A DNA stretch of 64,000 nt from Streptomyces sindenensis (GCF_014649035.1 NZ_BMSG01000001.1:652976-716975), one strand, 5' to 3'. Numbered from the stretch's first letter, positions 16,359-26,202 are shown. Numbers and translations: made by a program. The notes: generated by a model from the letters alone, not told the origin.

Positions 16359-17264
16359 TCAGGAGGCGCCGCCCGGGGCAACGCCCTGCTTCAGCAGCTC
16401 CTTGAAGTCCACGGTGTCCGAGGCCTCCGGCCGCTGCGAGGGGACCTCGGTGCCGTAGTCGCTGTAGAAGAGCGTCGAGTTGAACGTGCCGGTCTTCATC
16501 TCGCCGCGCTCGGTCTTCTTCACCAGCAGGTCGTTCTCGTCCACCCAGATGTCGACGGTCTGGGTGGTCACCCCGGCGAGCGCCAGCTGCTCCTTGAACG
16601 CGGCCAGCTGCTCCGCGTCCAGGTTGCTGTTCTTCGCGGTCAGCTCGGCCACGTCGACCGTGCCGGAGTAGTGCGTGGCCGAGACCCCGCGGACCTCCTC
16701 CTGGCCGACCTTCTCCACGTCGCCGGAGGCCAGGAGCGCCTTCACGCCCTCCTCGGGCGTGCTGTTCTGGATCTGGTCCTTCATGACGTCGCCGGAGGCG
16801 CCGCCCAGCTCGGCGAGGTCCTTGTAGGCATACCGGATCCAGTTCTTGCCTCCGGTGTTGGCCGCCATGCCGCCGCCCACGTTGGCGTAGTACTCGTCCT
16901 TGAAATAGCGCGCCTCGACCGATCCGTCGCCGCCGGCCTTCTTCAGGGCTTCGCCCATGGTGCCGCCGGTGTACGTGACGGTGAGCGCGCCGGAGAGACC
17001 GTCGGCCCAGCCGATGACCCCGGACTGCTTCATGGACATCGCGCTGCCCATCTCGGTGGTGCCCTCGACCTTCGCGGACTGGGCGCCGCCGGTCTTCTGC
17101 TGCACCTGCTTCAGCGCGGCCACGGGGCTCGCCTTGGCGACGGCGTCCGCCCGGCCCTTCGCGGAGCCGCCGCCGCCGTCGGAGCCACTGCAGGCCGCCA
17201 TCGACGTCAGTGCCGCCACGGCGGCGAGAGCCGTACCCGTGCGTCGTGCCGTGCTCGTCCTCAT
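16359..17264 (-). CDS. Lipoprotein of the LppX/LprAFG-like group
   Basis: This is an exported lipoprotein of 301 residues. The ATG at 17262-17264 gives a basic N-region (MRTSTARRTG), a hydrophobic core and the lipobox SMAAC with Cys25 as the lipidation site. A Gly/Ser-rich linker leads to a single beta-rich domain with VTQTVDIWVDENDLLVKKTE, the pattern of the LppX/LolA-like fold that carries lipids in actinobacteria. The gene sits between rplA and rplJ on the same strand, a position conserved in streptomycetes. It has its own spacing on both sides and is probably not translationally coupled to them. Its substrate is unknown. Confidence 0.85.
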   Translation of the reverse strand: MRTSTARRTGTALAAVAALTSMAACSGSDGGGGSAKGRADAVAKASPVAALKQVQQKTGGAQSAKVEGTTEMGSAMSMKQSGVIGWADGLSGALTVTYTGGTMGEALKKAGGDGSVEARYFKDEYYANVGGGMAANTGGKNWIRYAYKDLAELGGASGDVMKDQIQNSTPEEGVKALLASGDVEKVGQEEVRGVSATHYSGTVDVAELTAKNSNLDAEQLAAFKEQLALAGVTTQTVDIWVDENDLLVKKTERGEMKTGTFNSTLFYSDYGTEVPSQRPEASDTVDFKELLKQGVAPGGAS

Positions 17265-17355
17265 GGTGTCGGTCCACCCCTCGTATCGTCCGTCGTCCCC
17301 AGCAGCCCACAGTGGCACAGGGCACTGACAGGCGTGGGGCCTTCCGGATACGAGG

Positions 17356-17390
17356 ACGGGCCCCGCACCTCGAAAGGTTGCGGGGCCCGT
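17356..17390 (-). terminator. Terminator after rplK-rplA
   Basis: ACGGGCCCCGCA (17356-17367) pairs exactly with TGCGGGGCCCGT (17379-17390), with an 11-nt loop. It begins 47 bp after the rplA stop and separates it from the lipoprotein gene. Confidence 0.85.
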
Positions 17391-17436
17391 TCACACCGTG
17401 CACGCGTGACCGCGGCTACCGGGTGAGCACGAGGGC

Positions 17437-18159
17437 TCAGACGGCGGCCGGGTCCTCCTCGACGAGGAGGTTGCGGGTGCGGTTGGCGTCCAGCGGGATG
17501 CCGGGGCCCATCGTGGTCGTCAGAGCGGCCTTCTTGATGTAGCGGCCCTTGGCGGCGGACGGCTTCAGACGGAGGACTTCCTCCAGCGCCGCTGCGTAGT
17601 TCTCCACCAGCTTGGTCTCGTCGAACGAGACCTTGCCGATGATGAAGTGCAGGTTGGAGTGCTTGTCGACGCGGAACTCGATCTTTCCGCCCTTGATGTC
17701 GTTGACAGCCTTGACGACATCGGGGGTCACGGTGCCGGTCTTCGGGTTCGGCATCAGACCACGCGGACCGAGCACGCGGCCCAGGCGGCCGACCTTGCCC
17801 ATGAGGTCCGGGGTGGCGACGACGGCGTCGAAGTCCAGACGACCCTTGGCCACCTCGTCGATCAGCTCGTCGGCGCCGACGATGTCGGCTCCGGCGGCTT
17901 CCGCGGCCGCAGCACGGTCACCGGTCGCGAAGACCAGGACCCGGGCGGTCTTGCCGGTGCCGTGCGGGAGGTTCACGGTGCCGCGGACCATCTGGTCGGC
18001 CTTGCGCGGGTCAACACCCAGGCGGAAGGCGACCTCGACGGTGCCGTCGAACTTCGTGGTGGCGGTGTCCTTGGCGAGACGGACGGCCTCGAGCGGGGCG
18101 TACAGGCGCTCCCGGTCGATCTTGGCGTCCGCAGCGCGGAGGTTCTTGCTGCGCTTCAC
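17437..18159 (-). CDS. rplA: 50S ribosomal protein L1
   Basis: L1, 240 residues, forms the L1 stalk at the tRNA exit site and commonly represses its own rplK-rplA mRNA. The GTG start at 18157-18159 ([15 protein letters not shown]) follows GGAGCAGAA. The signature [19 protein letters not shown] is present. It is 80 bp downstream of rplK. Confidence 0.98.
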   Translation of the reverse strand: MKRSKNLRAADAKIDRERLYAPLEAVRLAKDTATTKFDGTVEVAFRLGVDPRKADQMVRGTVNLPHGTGKTARVLVFATGDRAAAAEAAGADIVGADELIDEVAKGRLDFDAVVATPDLMGKVGRLGRVLGPRGLMPNPKTGTVTPDVVKAVNDIKGGKIEFRVDKHSNLHFIIGKVSFDETKLVENYAAALEEVLRLKPSAAKGRYIKKAALTTTMGPGIPLDANRTRNLLVEEDPAAV

Positions 18160-18239
18160 TTCTGCTCCTGTGGTTTCAGAGTGTGGAGTCGTGGTGCGGA
18201 CCAGCGCTTGGTCCTACCACTGGGGGTTACGGGGCTGAC

Positions 18240-18674
18240 TCAGCCTTCGACCGTGATGCCCATGGAACGGGCGGTGCCGGCGATGATCTTCGACGCGGCG
18301 TCGAGGTCATTGGCGTTCAGGTCGGGGAGCTTCGTCGTGGCGATCTCGCGGACCTGGGCAGCCGTCAGCTTGGCGACCTTGGTCTTGTGCGGCTCGCCGG
18401 AGCCCTTCTCCACACCCGCGGCCTTGAGGATCAGCTTGGCGGCCGGCGGAGTCTTCGTGACGAAGGTGAAGGAGCGGTCCTCGTAGACCGTGATCTCCAC
18501 CGGCACGACCATGCCACGCTGCGACTCGGTCGCGGCGTTGTAGGCCTTGCAGAACTCCATGATGTTGACGCCGTGCTGACCGAGCGCGGGGCCGACCGGC
18601 GGGGCCGGGTTCGCCGCACCGGCGTTGATCTGGAGCTTGATAAGCCCCGTGACCTTCTTCTTCTTGGGAGGCAT
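18240..18674 (-). CDS. rplK: 50S ribosomal protein L11
   Basis: L11, 144 residues, is part of the GTPase-associated centre, needed for RelA activation and bound by thiostrepton-type antibiotics. It begins [19 protein letters not shown] and contains the Pro-rich [16 protein letters not shown]-terminal loop and the C-terminal rRNA-binding domain. It is first in the rplK-rplA unit and follows a T-tailed terminator after nusG. Confidence 0.98.
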
Positions 18675-18774
18675 TGCTCTCTCCGGGTCCTAGTGAGAGT
18701 GTTTCGCCGCCGATCCGGTCATCCGGATGGAGGCATACCGCACAACGATAACGGGTATAGCTGTGCGACCAAAA

Positions 18775-18820
18775 ACCCAGCAGGTCAGAGCGGCTGCGAA
18801 GCCCCTCTGACCTGCTGGGT
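18775..18820 (-). terminator. Intrinsic terminator of secE-nusG
   Basis: ACCCAGCAGGTCAGAG (18775-18790) pairs exactly over 16 bp with CTCTGACCTGCTGGGT (18805-18820). Read on the minus strand the stem is followed by TTTT, a classic rho-independent layout. It lies 32 bp after the nusG stop. Confidence 0.93.
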
Positions 18821-18851
18821 AGGCATGTGTCCAGAAAGCGGCGGGAGGCGC

Positions 18852-19688
18852 CTAGTTCTTCTGGATCTGGTCGAAGCTCAGCTCGACCGGGGTCTCGCGG
18901 CCGAAGATCTCGACGAGGCCCTTGACCTTCTTCGAGTCGGCGTTGATCTCGTTGATCGTGGCCTGGAGCGTGGCGAACGGGCCGTCGGTGACGGTGACCG
19001 AGTCGCCGACCTCGAAGTCGAGCACCTGGACCTCGACCTTGCGGGCGGGAGCCGGCTTGCCCTCGGCCTCGGCGGCCTCGCGGGCGGCCTTCTCCTCGGC
19101 CTCCGGGGCGAGCATCTTGACGATCTCGTCCAGGGTCAGCGGGTACGGGTCGTAGGCGTTGCCCACGAAGCCGGTGACACCCGGCGTGTTCCGCACGACG
19201 CCCCAGGACTCGTTCGTCAGGTCCATGCGCACCAGCACGTAGCCGGGGAGCTTGTTCTGCCGGACGTTCTTGCGCTCGCCGTTCTTGATCTGGACGATTT
19301 CCTCTTCAGGCACCTCGGCCTGATAGATGAACTCCTCCACGTTCAGCGAGACGGCACGCTGCTCCAGGTTGGCCTTCACGCGCTTCTCGTAACCGGCGTA
19401 CGTGTGGATGACGTACCACTCGCCGGGGAGGGTGCGGAGCTCGTCGCGCAGGGCGGCGATGGGGTCGACGGGGGCGGCCGGCTCGGCCTCCTCCTCGTCG
19501 GCGACCTCGGCGGCCTCTTCCTCGACGGCCTCGACGGCCTCGTCGACCGCCGCGTCCTCGCCCTCGACGGCCTCGGCCTGGTCCGGCTCCACGGAGTCAG
19601 CAGCCTCAACGATGTCGAGCTCGTCCGTGGCGGACTCTGAGGCGCCGGCCTCGGGCTCGACGGCGTCGTTCAGGTTCGGGTCAGACAC
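18852..19688 (-). CDS. nusG: Transcription elongation/antitermination factor NusG
   Basis: NusG, 278 residues, binds the RNA polymerase clamp and couples to Rho or S10. The GTG at 19686-19688 ([15 protein letters not shown]) is supported by AGGAAGAAG. The first roughly 90 residues are a long Glu/Ala acidic extension typical of actinobacteria. The NGN domain follows ([21 protein letters not shown]), with the [11 protein letters not shown] core. A Glu/Ala-rich insert precedes the KOW domain ([17 protein letters not shown]). It is 73 bp after secE. Confidence 0.97.
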   Translation of the reverse strand: MSDPNLNDAVEPEAGASESATDELDIVEAADSVEPDQAEAVEGEDAAVDEAVEAVEEEAAEVADEEEAEPAAPVDPIAALRDELRTLPGEWYVIHTYAGYEKRVKANLEQRAVSLNVEEFIYQAEVPEEEIVQIKNGERKNVRQNKLPGYVLVRMDLTNESWGVVRNTPGVTGFVGNAYDPYPLTLDEIVKMLAPEAEEKAAREAAEAEGKPAPARKVEVQVLDFEVGDSVTVTDGPFATLQATINEINADSKKVKGLVEIFGRETPVELSFDQIQKN

Positions 19689-19761
19689 GATGGCTGCTTC
19701 TTCCTGGATACAAAGGGTGGAACGTGCGAAAGGTGCGCCGGGTCCGACGCCTTCCGCGTGA

Positions 19762-20049
19762 TCAGCCGAAGACGTACTTGACGACCCGGGCGAAGCCCAT
19801 GTCGAGAACGGTAACAAGACCGATCATGACGACGACGAACACGATCACCACGGAGGTGTACGTCGTGAGCTGGCTACGCGTCGGCCAGACAACCTTACGG
19901 AGTTCTGCGACGATCTGGCGGTAGAACAGCGCGAGCCGACCCAGAGGGCCCTTCTTGCCGCGCTTGCCGCCCTTCCGAGTCTTCTTCTTCGACTCGGGAG
20001 CTTCATCATCGGCATCAGGCATGTCGATGGAGCCCACGGCGTCCGTCAC
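19762..20049 (-). CDS. secE: Preprotein translocase subunit SecE
   Basis: SecE, 95 residues, clamps SecY in the translocon. The N-terminal half is charged with a Lys/Arg-rich stretch ([16 protein letters not shown]), followed by the amphipathic helix [13 protein letters not shown] and one transmembrane helix ([16 protein letters not shown]). The GTG at 20047-20049 fits AGGTGAG; an in-frame GTG three codons earlier is possible. A long extension to 20244 would run into the tRNA and is rejected. Confidence 0.96.
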   Translation of the reverse strand: MTDAVGSIDMPDADDEAPESKKKTRKGGKRGKKGPLGRLALFYRQIVAELRKVVWPTRSQLTTYTSVVIVFVVVMIGLVTVLDMGFARVVKYVFG

Positions 20050-20156
20050 GCTACTCACCTGATTCCGGGTCGTGGCCGTGCCGCGCCCGGTGGAGCCGCA
20101 CGGCTGTGCAATGAAGTACGTACATGCGCACACATCCTGGCGAAGGAGTGTGTAGC

Positions 20157-20228
20157 AGGGCCGGAGGGACTTGAACCCCCAACCGCTGGTTTTGGAGACC
20201 AGTGCTCTACCAATTGAGCTACGACCCT
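20157..20228 (-). tRNA. tRNA-Trp (anticodon CCA)
   Basis: The minus strand folds as a cloverleaf. The acceptor AGGGTCG pairs with CGGCCCT, the D arm is GCTC..GAGC, and the anticodon stem ACTGG/CCAGC carries loop TCTCCAAAA with CCA. The T arm has GGTTCAAGT. No CCA end is encoded. It lies upstream of secE, as in many actinobacteria. A small inverted repeat, TTGGTGG/CCACCAA, abuts the 5' end at 20228-20244. Confidence 0.96.
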
Positions 20229-20441
20229 TGGTGGTTTCCACCAACCTACCGCATCTTCCCCGGTGAACGGGTGCCGATGTCGGTGTGGCTGGTGAAGGCC
20301 AACGACAGGTGAGTGTACGTGCTCAGGGCCGCTGCGTCGAACAGACAACTACCGACCGGTCCTGTCCGGATGCTGTCCAGGTCCTGTCCGGTCCATGAAA
20401 CCCCTGCGCCGACGGCTTTCGCGGTCTGCGAGCATGGGGCC

Positions 20442-21668
20442 ATGAGCGCTGCAACTTCACCGTCCGAGCGCCGGGTTTCCGCCCGCATCGGCGCGATCTC
20501 CGAGTCCGCGACCCTCGCCGTCGACGCCAAGGCCAAGGCCCTGAAGGCCGCCGGGCGTCCGGTGATCGGCTTCGGGGCCGGCGAGCCCGACTTCCCGACG
20601 CCCGACTACATCGTCGACGCCGCGGTCGAGGCCTGCCGCAACCCGAGGTACCACCGCTACACCCCCGCGGGCGGGCTCCCCGAGCTCAAGGCCGCCATCG
20701 CGGAGAAGACCCTGCGCGATTCCGGCTACGAGGTCGACGCCAGTCAGATCCTGGTGACCAACGGCGGCAAGCAGGCCATCTATGAGGCCTTCGCCGCGAT
20801 CCTCGACCCGGGCGACGAGGTCATCGTCCCGGCCCCGTACTGGACCACCTACCCCGAGTCGATCCGGCTCGCCGGCGGTGTCCCGGTCGAGGTCGTCGCC
20901 GACGAGACCACCGGCTACCGGGTCTCCGTCGAGCAGCTGGAGGCCGCGCGCACCGAGAAGACCAAGGTCGTCCTGTTCGTCTCGCCGTCCAACCCGACCG
21001 GCGCGGTCTACAGCGAGGCCGACGCCGAGGCGATCGGCCGCTGGGCCGTCGAGCACGGCCTGTGGGTCCTGACCGACGAGATCTACGAGCACCTCGTCTA
21101 CGGCGACGCGACCTTCACCTCGCTCCCGGCGATCGTCCCCGAGCTGCGCGACAAGTGCATCGTCGTCAACGGCGTCGCCAAGACGTACGCGATGACCGGC
21201 TGGCGGGTGGGCTGGATCATCGGCCCCAAGGACGTCGTCAAGGCCGCGACCAACCTCCAGTCGCACGCCACCTCCAACGTCTCCAACGTCGCCCAGGTCG
21301 CCGCGCTCGCGGCCGTCTCCGGCCCGCTGGACGCCGTCGCCGAGATGCGCACCGCCTTCGACCGCCGCCGCAACCTCATCGTGCGGATGCTCAACGAGAT
21401 CGACGGCGTCTTCTGCCCGGAGCCCGAGGGCGCGTTCTACGCCTACCCCGCGGTGAAGGACCTGCTGGGCAAGGAGATCCGCGGCAAGCGCCCGGCCACC
21501 ACGGTCGAGCTGGCCGCCCTGATCCTGGACGAGGCGGAGGTCGCCGTGGTGCCCGGGGAGGCCTTCGGCACCCCCGGCTACCTGCGGCTTTCCTACGCGC
21601 TGGGCGACAACGACCTGATCGAGGGCGTCTCGCGGATCCAGAAGCTGCTGGGCGAGGCCAAGGCCTGA
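20442..21668 (+). CDS. aspC: PLP-dependent aminotransferase (aspartate aminotransferase, class I)
   Basis: This is a fold-type I aminotransferase of 408 residues, probably aspartate/2-oxoglutarate. The ATG at 20442 ([13 protein letters not shown]) is chosen because upstream residues show no family match. Family landmarks are [13 protein letters not shown], the [11 protein letters not shown] cofactor loop, [12 protein letters not shown], and [15 protein letters not shown] with the Schiff-base Lys247. Substrate choice between aspartate and aromatic amino acids cannot be settled by eye. It is divergent from tRNA-Trp and ends in a T-tailed terminator. Confidence 0.93.
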   Translation: MSAATSPSERRVSARIGAISESATLAVDAKAKALKAAGRPVIGFGAGEPDFPTPDYIVDAAVEACRNPRYHRYTPAGGLPELKAAIAEKTLRDSGYEVDASQILVTNGGKQAIYEAFAAILDPGDEVIVPAPYWTTYPESIRLAGGVPVEVVADETTGYRVSVEQLEAARTEKTKVVLFVSPSNPTGAVYSEADAEAIGRWAVEHGLWVLTDEIYEHLVYGDATFTSLPAIVPELRDKCIVVNGVAKTYAMTGWRVGWIIGPKDVVKAATNLQSHATSNVSNVAQVAALAAVSGPLDAVAEMRTAFDRRRNLIVRMLNEIDGVFCPEPEGAFYAYPAVKDLLGKEIRGKRPATTVELAALILDEAEVAVVPGEAFGTPGYLRLSYALGDNDLIEGVSRIQKLLGEAKA

Positions 21669-21694
21669 GAAGCCCGCGCCACCCGCTGACGAAG

Positions 21695-21740
21695 AGTGCC
21701 CCCGGCCGCCGGAACCCCCTCCGGCCGGGGGCACTTTTTT
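21695..21740 (+). terminator. Intrinsic terminator of the aminotransferase gene
   Basis: AGTGCCCCCGGCCG (21695-21708) pairs exactly with CGGCCGGGGGCACT (21722-21735), followed by a run of T to 21740. Confidence 0.95.
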
Positions 21741-21807
21741 GTTCGAGCGGCCCCCGGAAGGGGAAAGCGGCTACCGCTCCGGCCCGCCCGTGCGGCAGGA
21801 TCTTCCA

Positions 21808-22821
21808 ATGGAGCGTGATGTACGTCTGTTGCCCAAGGCCCACCTGCACCTGCACTTCACCGGGTCGATGCGGCCCACCACCCTGCTCGAACTCGCCGAC
21901 AAGTACGGGGTCCATCTCCCCGACGCCCTGACCGGCGGCGAGCCCCCCAAACTGCGGGCGACCGACGAGCGCGGCTGGTTCCGTTTCCAGCGGCTCTACG
22001 ACATCGCCCGGTCCTGCCTGCGGTCCCCCGAGGACATCCAGCGCCTGGTGCTGGAGAGCGCCCAGGAGGACGTCGCGGACGGCTCCGGCTGGCTGGAGAT
22101 CCAGGTCGACCCCACCTCGTACGCCCCGCTGCTCGGCGGGCTGATCCCGGCCATCGAGATCATCCTGGACGCCGTGGACAGCGCCTCCCGGGACACCGGC
22201 CTGGACATGCGCGTGGTGATCGCCGCCAACCGGATGAAGCACCCGCTGGACGCCCGCACGCTGGCCCGGCTCGCCGTGCGGTACGCGGACCGGGGCGTCG
22301 TCGGCTTCGGGCTCTCCAACGACGAGCGGCGCGGGATGGCCCGCGACTTCGACAGGGCCTTCGCCATCGCCCGGGACGGCGGTCTGCTGGCGGCTCCGCA
22401 CGGCGGGGAGCTCTCGGGGCCCTCCAGCGTGCGCGACTGCCTCGACGACCTGGACGCCTCGCGGATCGGCCACGGCGTCCGGGCGGCCGAGGACCCCCGG
22501 CTGCTGCGCAGGCTCGCCGAGCGGCAGGTCACCTGCGAGGTGTGCCCGTCGTCCAATGTGGCGCTCGGGGTCTACGAGAAGCCCGCCGATGTCCCCCTGC
22601 GCACCCTGTTCGACGCGGGCGTGCCGATGGCGCTGGGAGCGGACGATCCGCTGCTGTTCGGTTCGCGGCTGGCCGACCAGTACGGCCTGGTCCGCCGCCA
22701 CCACGGCTTCACCGACGCGGAGCTGGCCGAGCTGGCCCGCCAGTCGGTGCGCGGATCGGCGGCCCCCGTGGACGTACGGGAGAAGCTGCTGTCCGGGATC
22801 GACGACTGGCTGGCCAACTGA
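21808..22821 (+). CDS. add: Adenosine deaminase family protein
   Basis: This 337-residue amidohydrolase-fold protein belongs to the group that deaminates adenosine to inosine with a zinc ion. The N-terminal metal motif reads KAHLHLHFTGS (His14 and His16), where most members have HLDG. HGGE corresponds to the catalytic HAGE, GHGVRAAEDP to the second metal region, and GADDPLLF to the S/T-DDP motif. All ligands appear present, so activity is likely, but adenosine versus a related purine is not certain. The ATG at 21808 is preferred over a longer frame that overlaps the upstream terminator. It converges on murB. Confidence 0.85.
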   Translation: MERDVRLLPKAHLHLHFTGSMRPTTLLELADKYGVHLPDALTGGEPPKLRATDERGWFRFQRLYDIARSCLRSPEDIQRLVLESAQEDVADGSGWLEIQVDPTSYAPLLGGLIPAIEIILDAVDSASRDTGLDMRVVIAANRMKHPLDARTLARLAVRYADRGVVGFGLSNDERRGMARDFDRAFAIARDGGLLAAPHGGELSGPSSVRDCLDDLDASRIGHGVRAAEDPRLLRRLAERQVTCEVCPSSNVALGVYEKPADVPLRTLFDAGVPMALGADDPLLFGSRLADQYGLVRRHHGFTDAELAELARQSVRGSAAPVDVREKLLSGIDDWLAN

Positions 22822-22925
22822 TCTTGCCCAGCGGCGTGCGGGCGGCAGACGGCCCGGCGGGCGTGCGGCAGGGCGTGGGCGTCGCGTACTGAGCGCGTAC
22901 GCCCGTCGCGTCGCCCCCACAGGCC

Positions 22926-23981
22926 CTACAGGCTGACGCCCACCGTCACCGGCTCGTTGACCAGCGTGACGCCGAAGGCCGCGTGCACCCCGGCGACGAC
23001 CTCGCGGGCCAGGGCGAGGAGGTCCTCGGTGGTGGCCGCACCCCGGTTGGTGAGGGCGAGGGTGTGCTTGGTGGAGATCCGGGCGGGGCCGCTGCCGTAC
23101 CCCTTGGTGAATCCGGCCCGGTCGATCAGCCAGGCCGCCGAGGTCTTGGTCCGGCCGTCCTCGGCGGGGAACGCCGGGGGCGTCACGTCCGGCCCGAGGC
23201 GTTCGTGGACCCGGCCGAGAAAGTCCTCGAAGGCGGCCGGTCCGAGGATCGGGTTGGTGAAGAAGGACCCCGCGGACCAGGTGTCGTGGTCCTCCGGGTC
23301 CAGCACCATGCCCTTGCCCGCGCGCAGCCGCAGGACGGTCTCGCGGGCGGCGGACAGCGGCACCCGGTCGCCCTGCTCGACGCCCATGGCCCTGGCCGTT
23401 TCGGGGTACTTGAGGGGCGCGGAAAGCCCGTTCGCATCTTCCAGCTCGAATCGGACACGCAACACCACGAACCGGTCGGGTTCGGACTTGAAGCGACTGT
23501 GGCGGTACGAGAACGCGCACTCCGTGTTCGGAATGGTCACGGTCTCCCCGGCGCGCCGGTCGTAGGCGACGACCTCCGTGATCGTGGAGGACACCTCCTG
23601 TCCGTACGCGCCGACGTTCTGGATGGGTGTCGCGCCCGCGGATCCGGGGATGCCCGCCAGGCACTCGATGCCGGCGAGGCCCGCCTCGACGGTCCGGGCG
23701 ACGGCATCGGTCCACACCTCTCCGGCCGCCAGCTCCAGCGACGTGCCGGAGAGCTCGAAGCCCTCCGTGGCGATGCGCAGCGCGGTGCCGTCGAAGCCCT
23801 TGTCCCCGATGACCAGGTTGGAGCCGCCGCCGATGACCAGCAGGGGGGTACCGCTCGCATCGGCCTCGCGGACGGCGGCGATCACCTCGGCGTCGGTCGT
23901 GGCGGTCAGCAGCCGGGCGGCGGGGCCGCCGAGCCGGAAGGTGGTCAGGGGGGCGAGGGGAGCGTCGTGGAGTTCCTGCAC
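22926..23981 (-). CDS. murB: UDP-N-acetylenolpyruvoylglucosamine reductase
   Basis: MurB, 351 residues, is the FAD enzyme that reduces UDP-GlcNAc-enolpyruvate to UDP-MurNAc for peptidoglycan. FAD-domain motifs are GGGSNLVIGDKGFDG and GIPGSAGATPIQNVGAYG. The SAGSFFTNPI segment carries the catalytic serine, and LTNRGAATTEDLLALA is near the end. The GTG at 23979-23981 (MQELHDAPLAPLTTFRLGG) matches family N-termini, though no clear ribosome-binding site precedes it. The open frame continuing to 25370 is an artefact across the MFS gene. Confidence 0.95.
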   Translation of the reverse strand: MQELHDAPLAPLTTFRLGGPAARLLTATTDAEVIAAVREADASGTPLLVIGGGSNLVIGDKGFDGTALRIATEGFELSGTSLELAAGEVWTDAVARTVEAGLAGIECLAGIPGSAGATPIQNVGAYGQEVSSTITEVVAYDRRAGETVTIPNTECAFSYRHSRFKSEPDRFVVLRVRFELEDANGLSAPLKYPETARAMGVEQGDRVPLSAARETVLRLRAGKGMVLDPEDHDTWSAGSFFTNPILGPAAFEDFLGRVHERLGPDVTPPAFPAEDGRTKTSAAWLIDRAGFTKGYGSGPARISTKHTLALTNRGAATTEDLLALAREVVAGVHAAFGVTLVNEPVTVGVSL

Positions 23982-24052
23982 GGGGACAAGGGTACGGTCC
24001 GTGGCGCCGCCGCTCGTGCGGGGCCACGGACCGTACGCCGGGGTCGGGCGGC

Positions 24053-25546
24053 TCAGGCGGCCACGGCCCGCGGCTCCTGCCCCGGCCTGCCCCGCTCCGG
24101 CTCCACCGGGCCGGGTGCGGCGGGTTCCGGGGTGGGCCGGCCGACGCCGCGGCGGCCCGGGATCAGGAGCGCGACGAGTGCGCCCAGGGCGACCGCACCG
24201 GCCCCGATCCAGAGGGCGGGCATCGTGCCGTCCGCGAACAGCCGGGGTGAACCGTAGCCGCCCTGTGCGGCGAAGACGGCGGCGAGGACGGAGACTCCGA
24301 GCGCCCCGCCGACCTCCCGCAGAGCGTTGTTGGCGCCGGAGGCGATGCCCTGTTCGGCGGGCCGGACGCTGGAGAGCACCAGGCTCGCGGCGGGCGCGAA
24401 GTACATCGCCATGCCGACGCCTCCGATGATCAGTGCGGGGAGCTGGACGGGGTAGCCGACCCCGGGTTCGACGATCAGGGCGAACAGGGCGAGCCCGACG
24501 GCCTGGAGCGCGAGCCCGGTGACCACGACCGGACGGCCCCCGAAACGGTCGGAGAGATGTCCGGCCAGGGGTGCCACGAGGATCGGCATCGCGGTCCAGG
24601 GCAGCATCCGCAGTCCGGCCTCGGTGGGCGAGTGGCCGAGGCCGTTCTGGAGGAACTGGCTGAGCAGGAAGATCGATCCGAACATCCCGAAGAACATCAG
24701 CAGGCTCGCGGCGTTGATCCCGAGGAAGGCCCGGCCGCGGAACAGCCGCATCGGCAGCATCGGGTTCTCCGCCCGCAGTCCGTGGCGCACGAACAGCCCG
24801 AGGAGCGCCGTCCCCGCGATCAGGCCGGTCAGGACGAGAGGACTGGTCCACCCGTGGCTCGCGGTGTTGACCAGTGCGTAGACGATCCCGAAGAGGCCGG
24901 CGCTGACCAGGACCGTGCCGCGGATGTCCAGGGGCGCCTTCGGGGCGTACGACTCCGTGAGCCGCAGGCGGGCCAGCGGCAGCAGCACCAGACCGATCGG
25001 CACGTTCAGCCAGAAGATCCACTGCCAGGAGATGTGCTCGGTCAGCGCGCCGCCGATCAGCGGGCCGCCGGCGACCGCCACCCCGGTCACCGCGCCGAAG
25101 ACGCCGAGGGCCGCCCCCCGCCGCTCGGGCGGCACGGTGTGGCCGATCAGGGTGAGCGTCAGCGGCATCATGATCGCCGCTCCCACGCCCTGGACCGCCC
25201 GGAACGCGATGAGCTCCTCGATGCCCGGGGAGAGGGCCGCGGCGGCGGAGGCGGCCGTGAAGACGGCGAGCCCGGCCATGAACAGCCGCCGCCTGCCGTA
25301 CCGGTCGCCGAGCGCGGCCCCGAGCATGAGCAGCACGGCGAAGGTCAGGGTGTACGCGTTCACCGTCCACTCCAGCTCCTCCAGGCCGCCGCCGAGGCTC
25401 TCCCGGATGGAGGGGAGGGCGGTGGTGACGACGAGGTTGTCGAGGGCCGCCATGAACGCGGCCACGCTGGTGATGACGAGGACCCAGACCGTTCCCCCGC
25501 GGTCTGCCGTGCCGTGCCGCTCGTGCATGTCTCCCCCTGCTGGCAT
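24053..25546 (-). CDS. MFS drug exporter, DHA2 (14-TM, EmrB/QacA) family
   Basis: This is a 497-residue integral membrane exporter with about 14 hydrophobic helices. DHA2 signatures are LDNLVVTTALPSIRESLG in TM1, GDRYGRRRLF between TM2 and TM3, and the antiporter motif GVAVAGGPLIGG. The C-terminal tail is Pro/Glu-rich. Two in-frame ATG starts, at 25546 and 25528, each follow an identical GGGGGAGAC because the start region is a perfect 18-bp tandem duplication. The divergently encoded TetR and matching palindromes predict drug-inducible control. Substrate is unknown. Confidence 0.9.
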   Translation of the reverse strand: MPAGGDMHERHGTADRGGTVWVLVITSVAAFMAALDNLVVTTALPSIRESLGGGLEELEWTVNAYTLTFAVLLMLGAALGDRYGRRRLFMAGLAVFTAASAAAALSPGIEELIAFRAVQGVGAAIMMPLTLTLIGHTVPPERRGAALGVFGAVTGVAVAGGPLIGGALTEHISWQWIFWLNVPIGLVLLPLARLRLTESYAPKAPLDIRGTVLVSAGLFGIVYALVNTASHGWTSPLVLTGLIAGTALLGLFVRHGLRAENPMLPMRLFRGRAFLGINAASLLMFFGMFGSIFLLSQFLQNGLGHSPTEAGLRMLPWTAMPILVAPLAGHLSDRFGGRPVVVTGLALQAVGLALFALIVEPGVGYPVQLPALIIGGVGMAMYFAPAASLVLSSVRPAEQGIASGANNALREVGGALGVSVLAAVFAAQGGYGSPRLFADGTMPALWIGAGAVALGALVALLIPGRRGVGRPTPEPAAPGPVEPERGRPGQEPRAVAA

Positions 25547-25560
25547 GTCTCCCCCTGCTG
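25525..25560. repeat. 18-bp perfect tandem duplication of the MFS start region
   Basis: GCATGTCTCCCCCTGCTG occurs at 25525-25542 and again at 25543-25560. Each copy holds a ribosome-binding site and an ATG in the same frame, giving two equivalent translation starts 18 nt apart. Confidence 0.95.
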
Positions 25561-25563
25561 ATT

Positions 25564-25581
25564 AGTTATTGACCACTAACT
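25564..25581. promoter_or_regulatory. Putative TetR operator upstream of the MFS gene
   Basis: AGTTATT-GACC-ACTAACT is an imperfect palindrome with 7-bp arms, one mismatch and a 4-bp spacer. It matches the perfect site upstream of the tetR gene in arm sequence and spacing, and lies 18 bp before the MFS start. Confidence 0.7.
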
Positions 25582-25638
25582 TCTGCGGACAGCAAACCGG
25601 GCGTCCCGGGCTCACCGGACGAGCCCGGGACGACCGGT

Positions 25639-26196
25639 TCACTCGGCGGGCCTGGACGAGATGTGGAACCCCGACCAGGCGCGATGATCGGCCGGAAAGC
25701 CCAGCGAGGCGAGCGTGTTGATGAGCATCCCGTACGCCAGGAACGACGTCGTCTCGTTCTCGTCCGCGCCGAGCGCGAGGTGAACGTCGCCCCACATCCG
25801 CTCCCACGCGGCCCGCAGCGGCTCTCCGAACGCGCGATCACCCGCGGCCTCGGCCGCGGCGACGGCCGCGTACGACTGCATCTGCATCATCAGCTTCTCG
25901 CCGTCCTCGACGATCAGCCGCTGGTACGCCTCGGCCATGGCGCTCAGCGCCTCCTCCCCCTCCAGCCCCTTTGAAGCCGCCGCGAGGACCCGCCGGGTCT
26001 CCTCCAGGCAGCGCTCGGCGGCGGCGAGGAAGATGGCCTGCTTGTTCGGGAAGAGCCGGAAGAGGTACGGCTGCGAGACGCCGACCCGCCGGGCGATCAC
26101 CTCGGTGGACGTCGCGTTGTACCCACCACGGGCGAACTCGGTGATCGCCGCCCGGACGACGCTCTCGCGCCGCTCTTCCGCACTCATCCTTGCCAT
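25639..26196 (-). CDS. TetR family transcriptional regulator
   Basis: This is a 185-residue repressor. The N-terminal helix-turn-helix reads GYNATSTEVIARRVGVSQPYL then FRLFPNKQAIF, typical TetR. The C-terminal ligand/dimerisation domain is helical and Ala-rich. It is transcribed in the same direction as the MFS gene, 92 bp upstream of it. Palindromes of the same design precede both genes, so it probably represses the exporter and itself. The ligand is unknown. Confidence 0.92.
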   Translation of the reverse strand: MARMSAEERRESVVRAAITEFARGGYNATSTEVIARRVGVSQPYLFRLFPNKQAIFLAAAERCLEETRRVLAAASKGLEGEEALSAMAEAYQRLIVEDGEKLMMQMQSYAAVAAAEAAGDRAFGEPLRAAWERMWGDVHLALGADENETTSFLAYGMLINTLASLGFPADHRAWSGFHISSRPAE

Positions 26197-26202
26197 GGAA
26201 GT

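Noticed and set aside
22860..22925. Hairpin between add and murB
   Set aside because: Short GGGCGT/ACGCCC arms with a long ambiguous loop, not convincing as a terminator.
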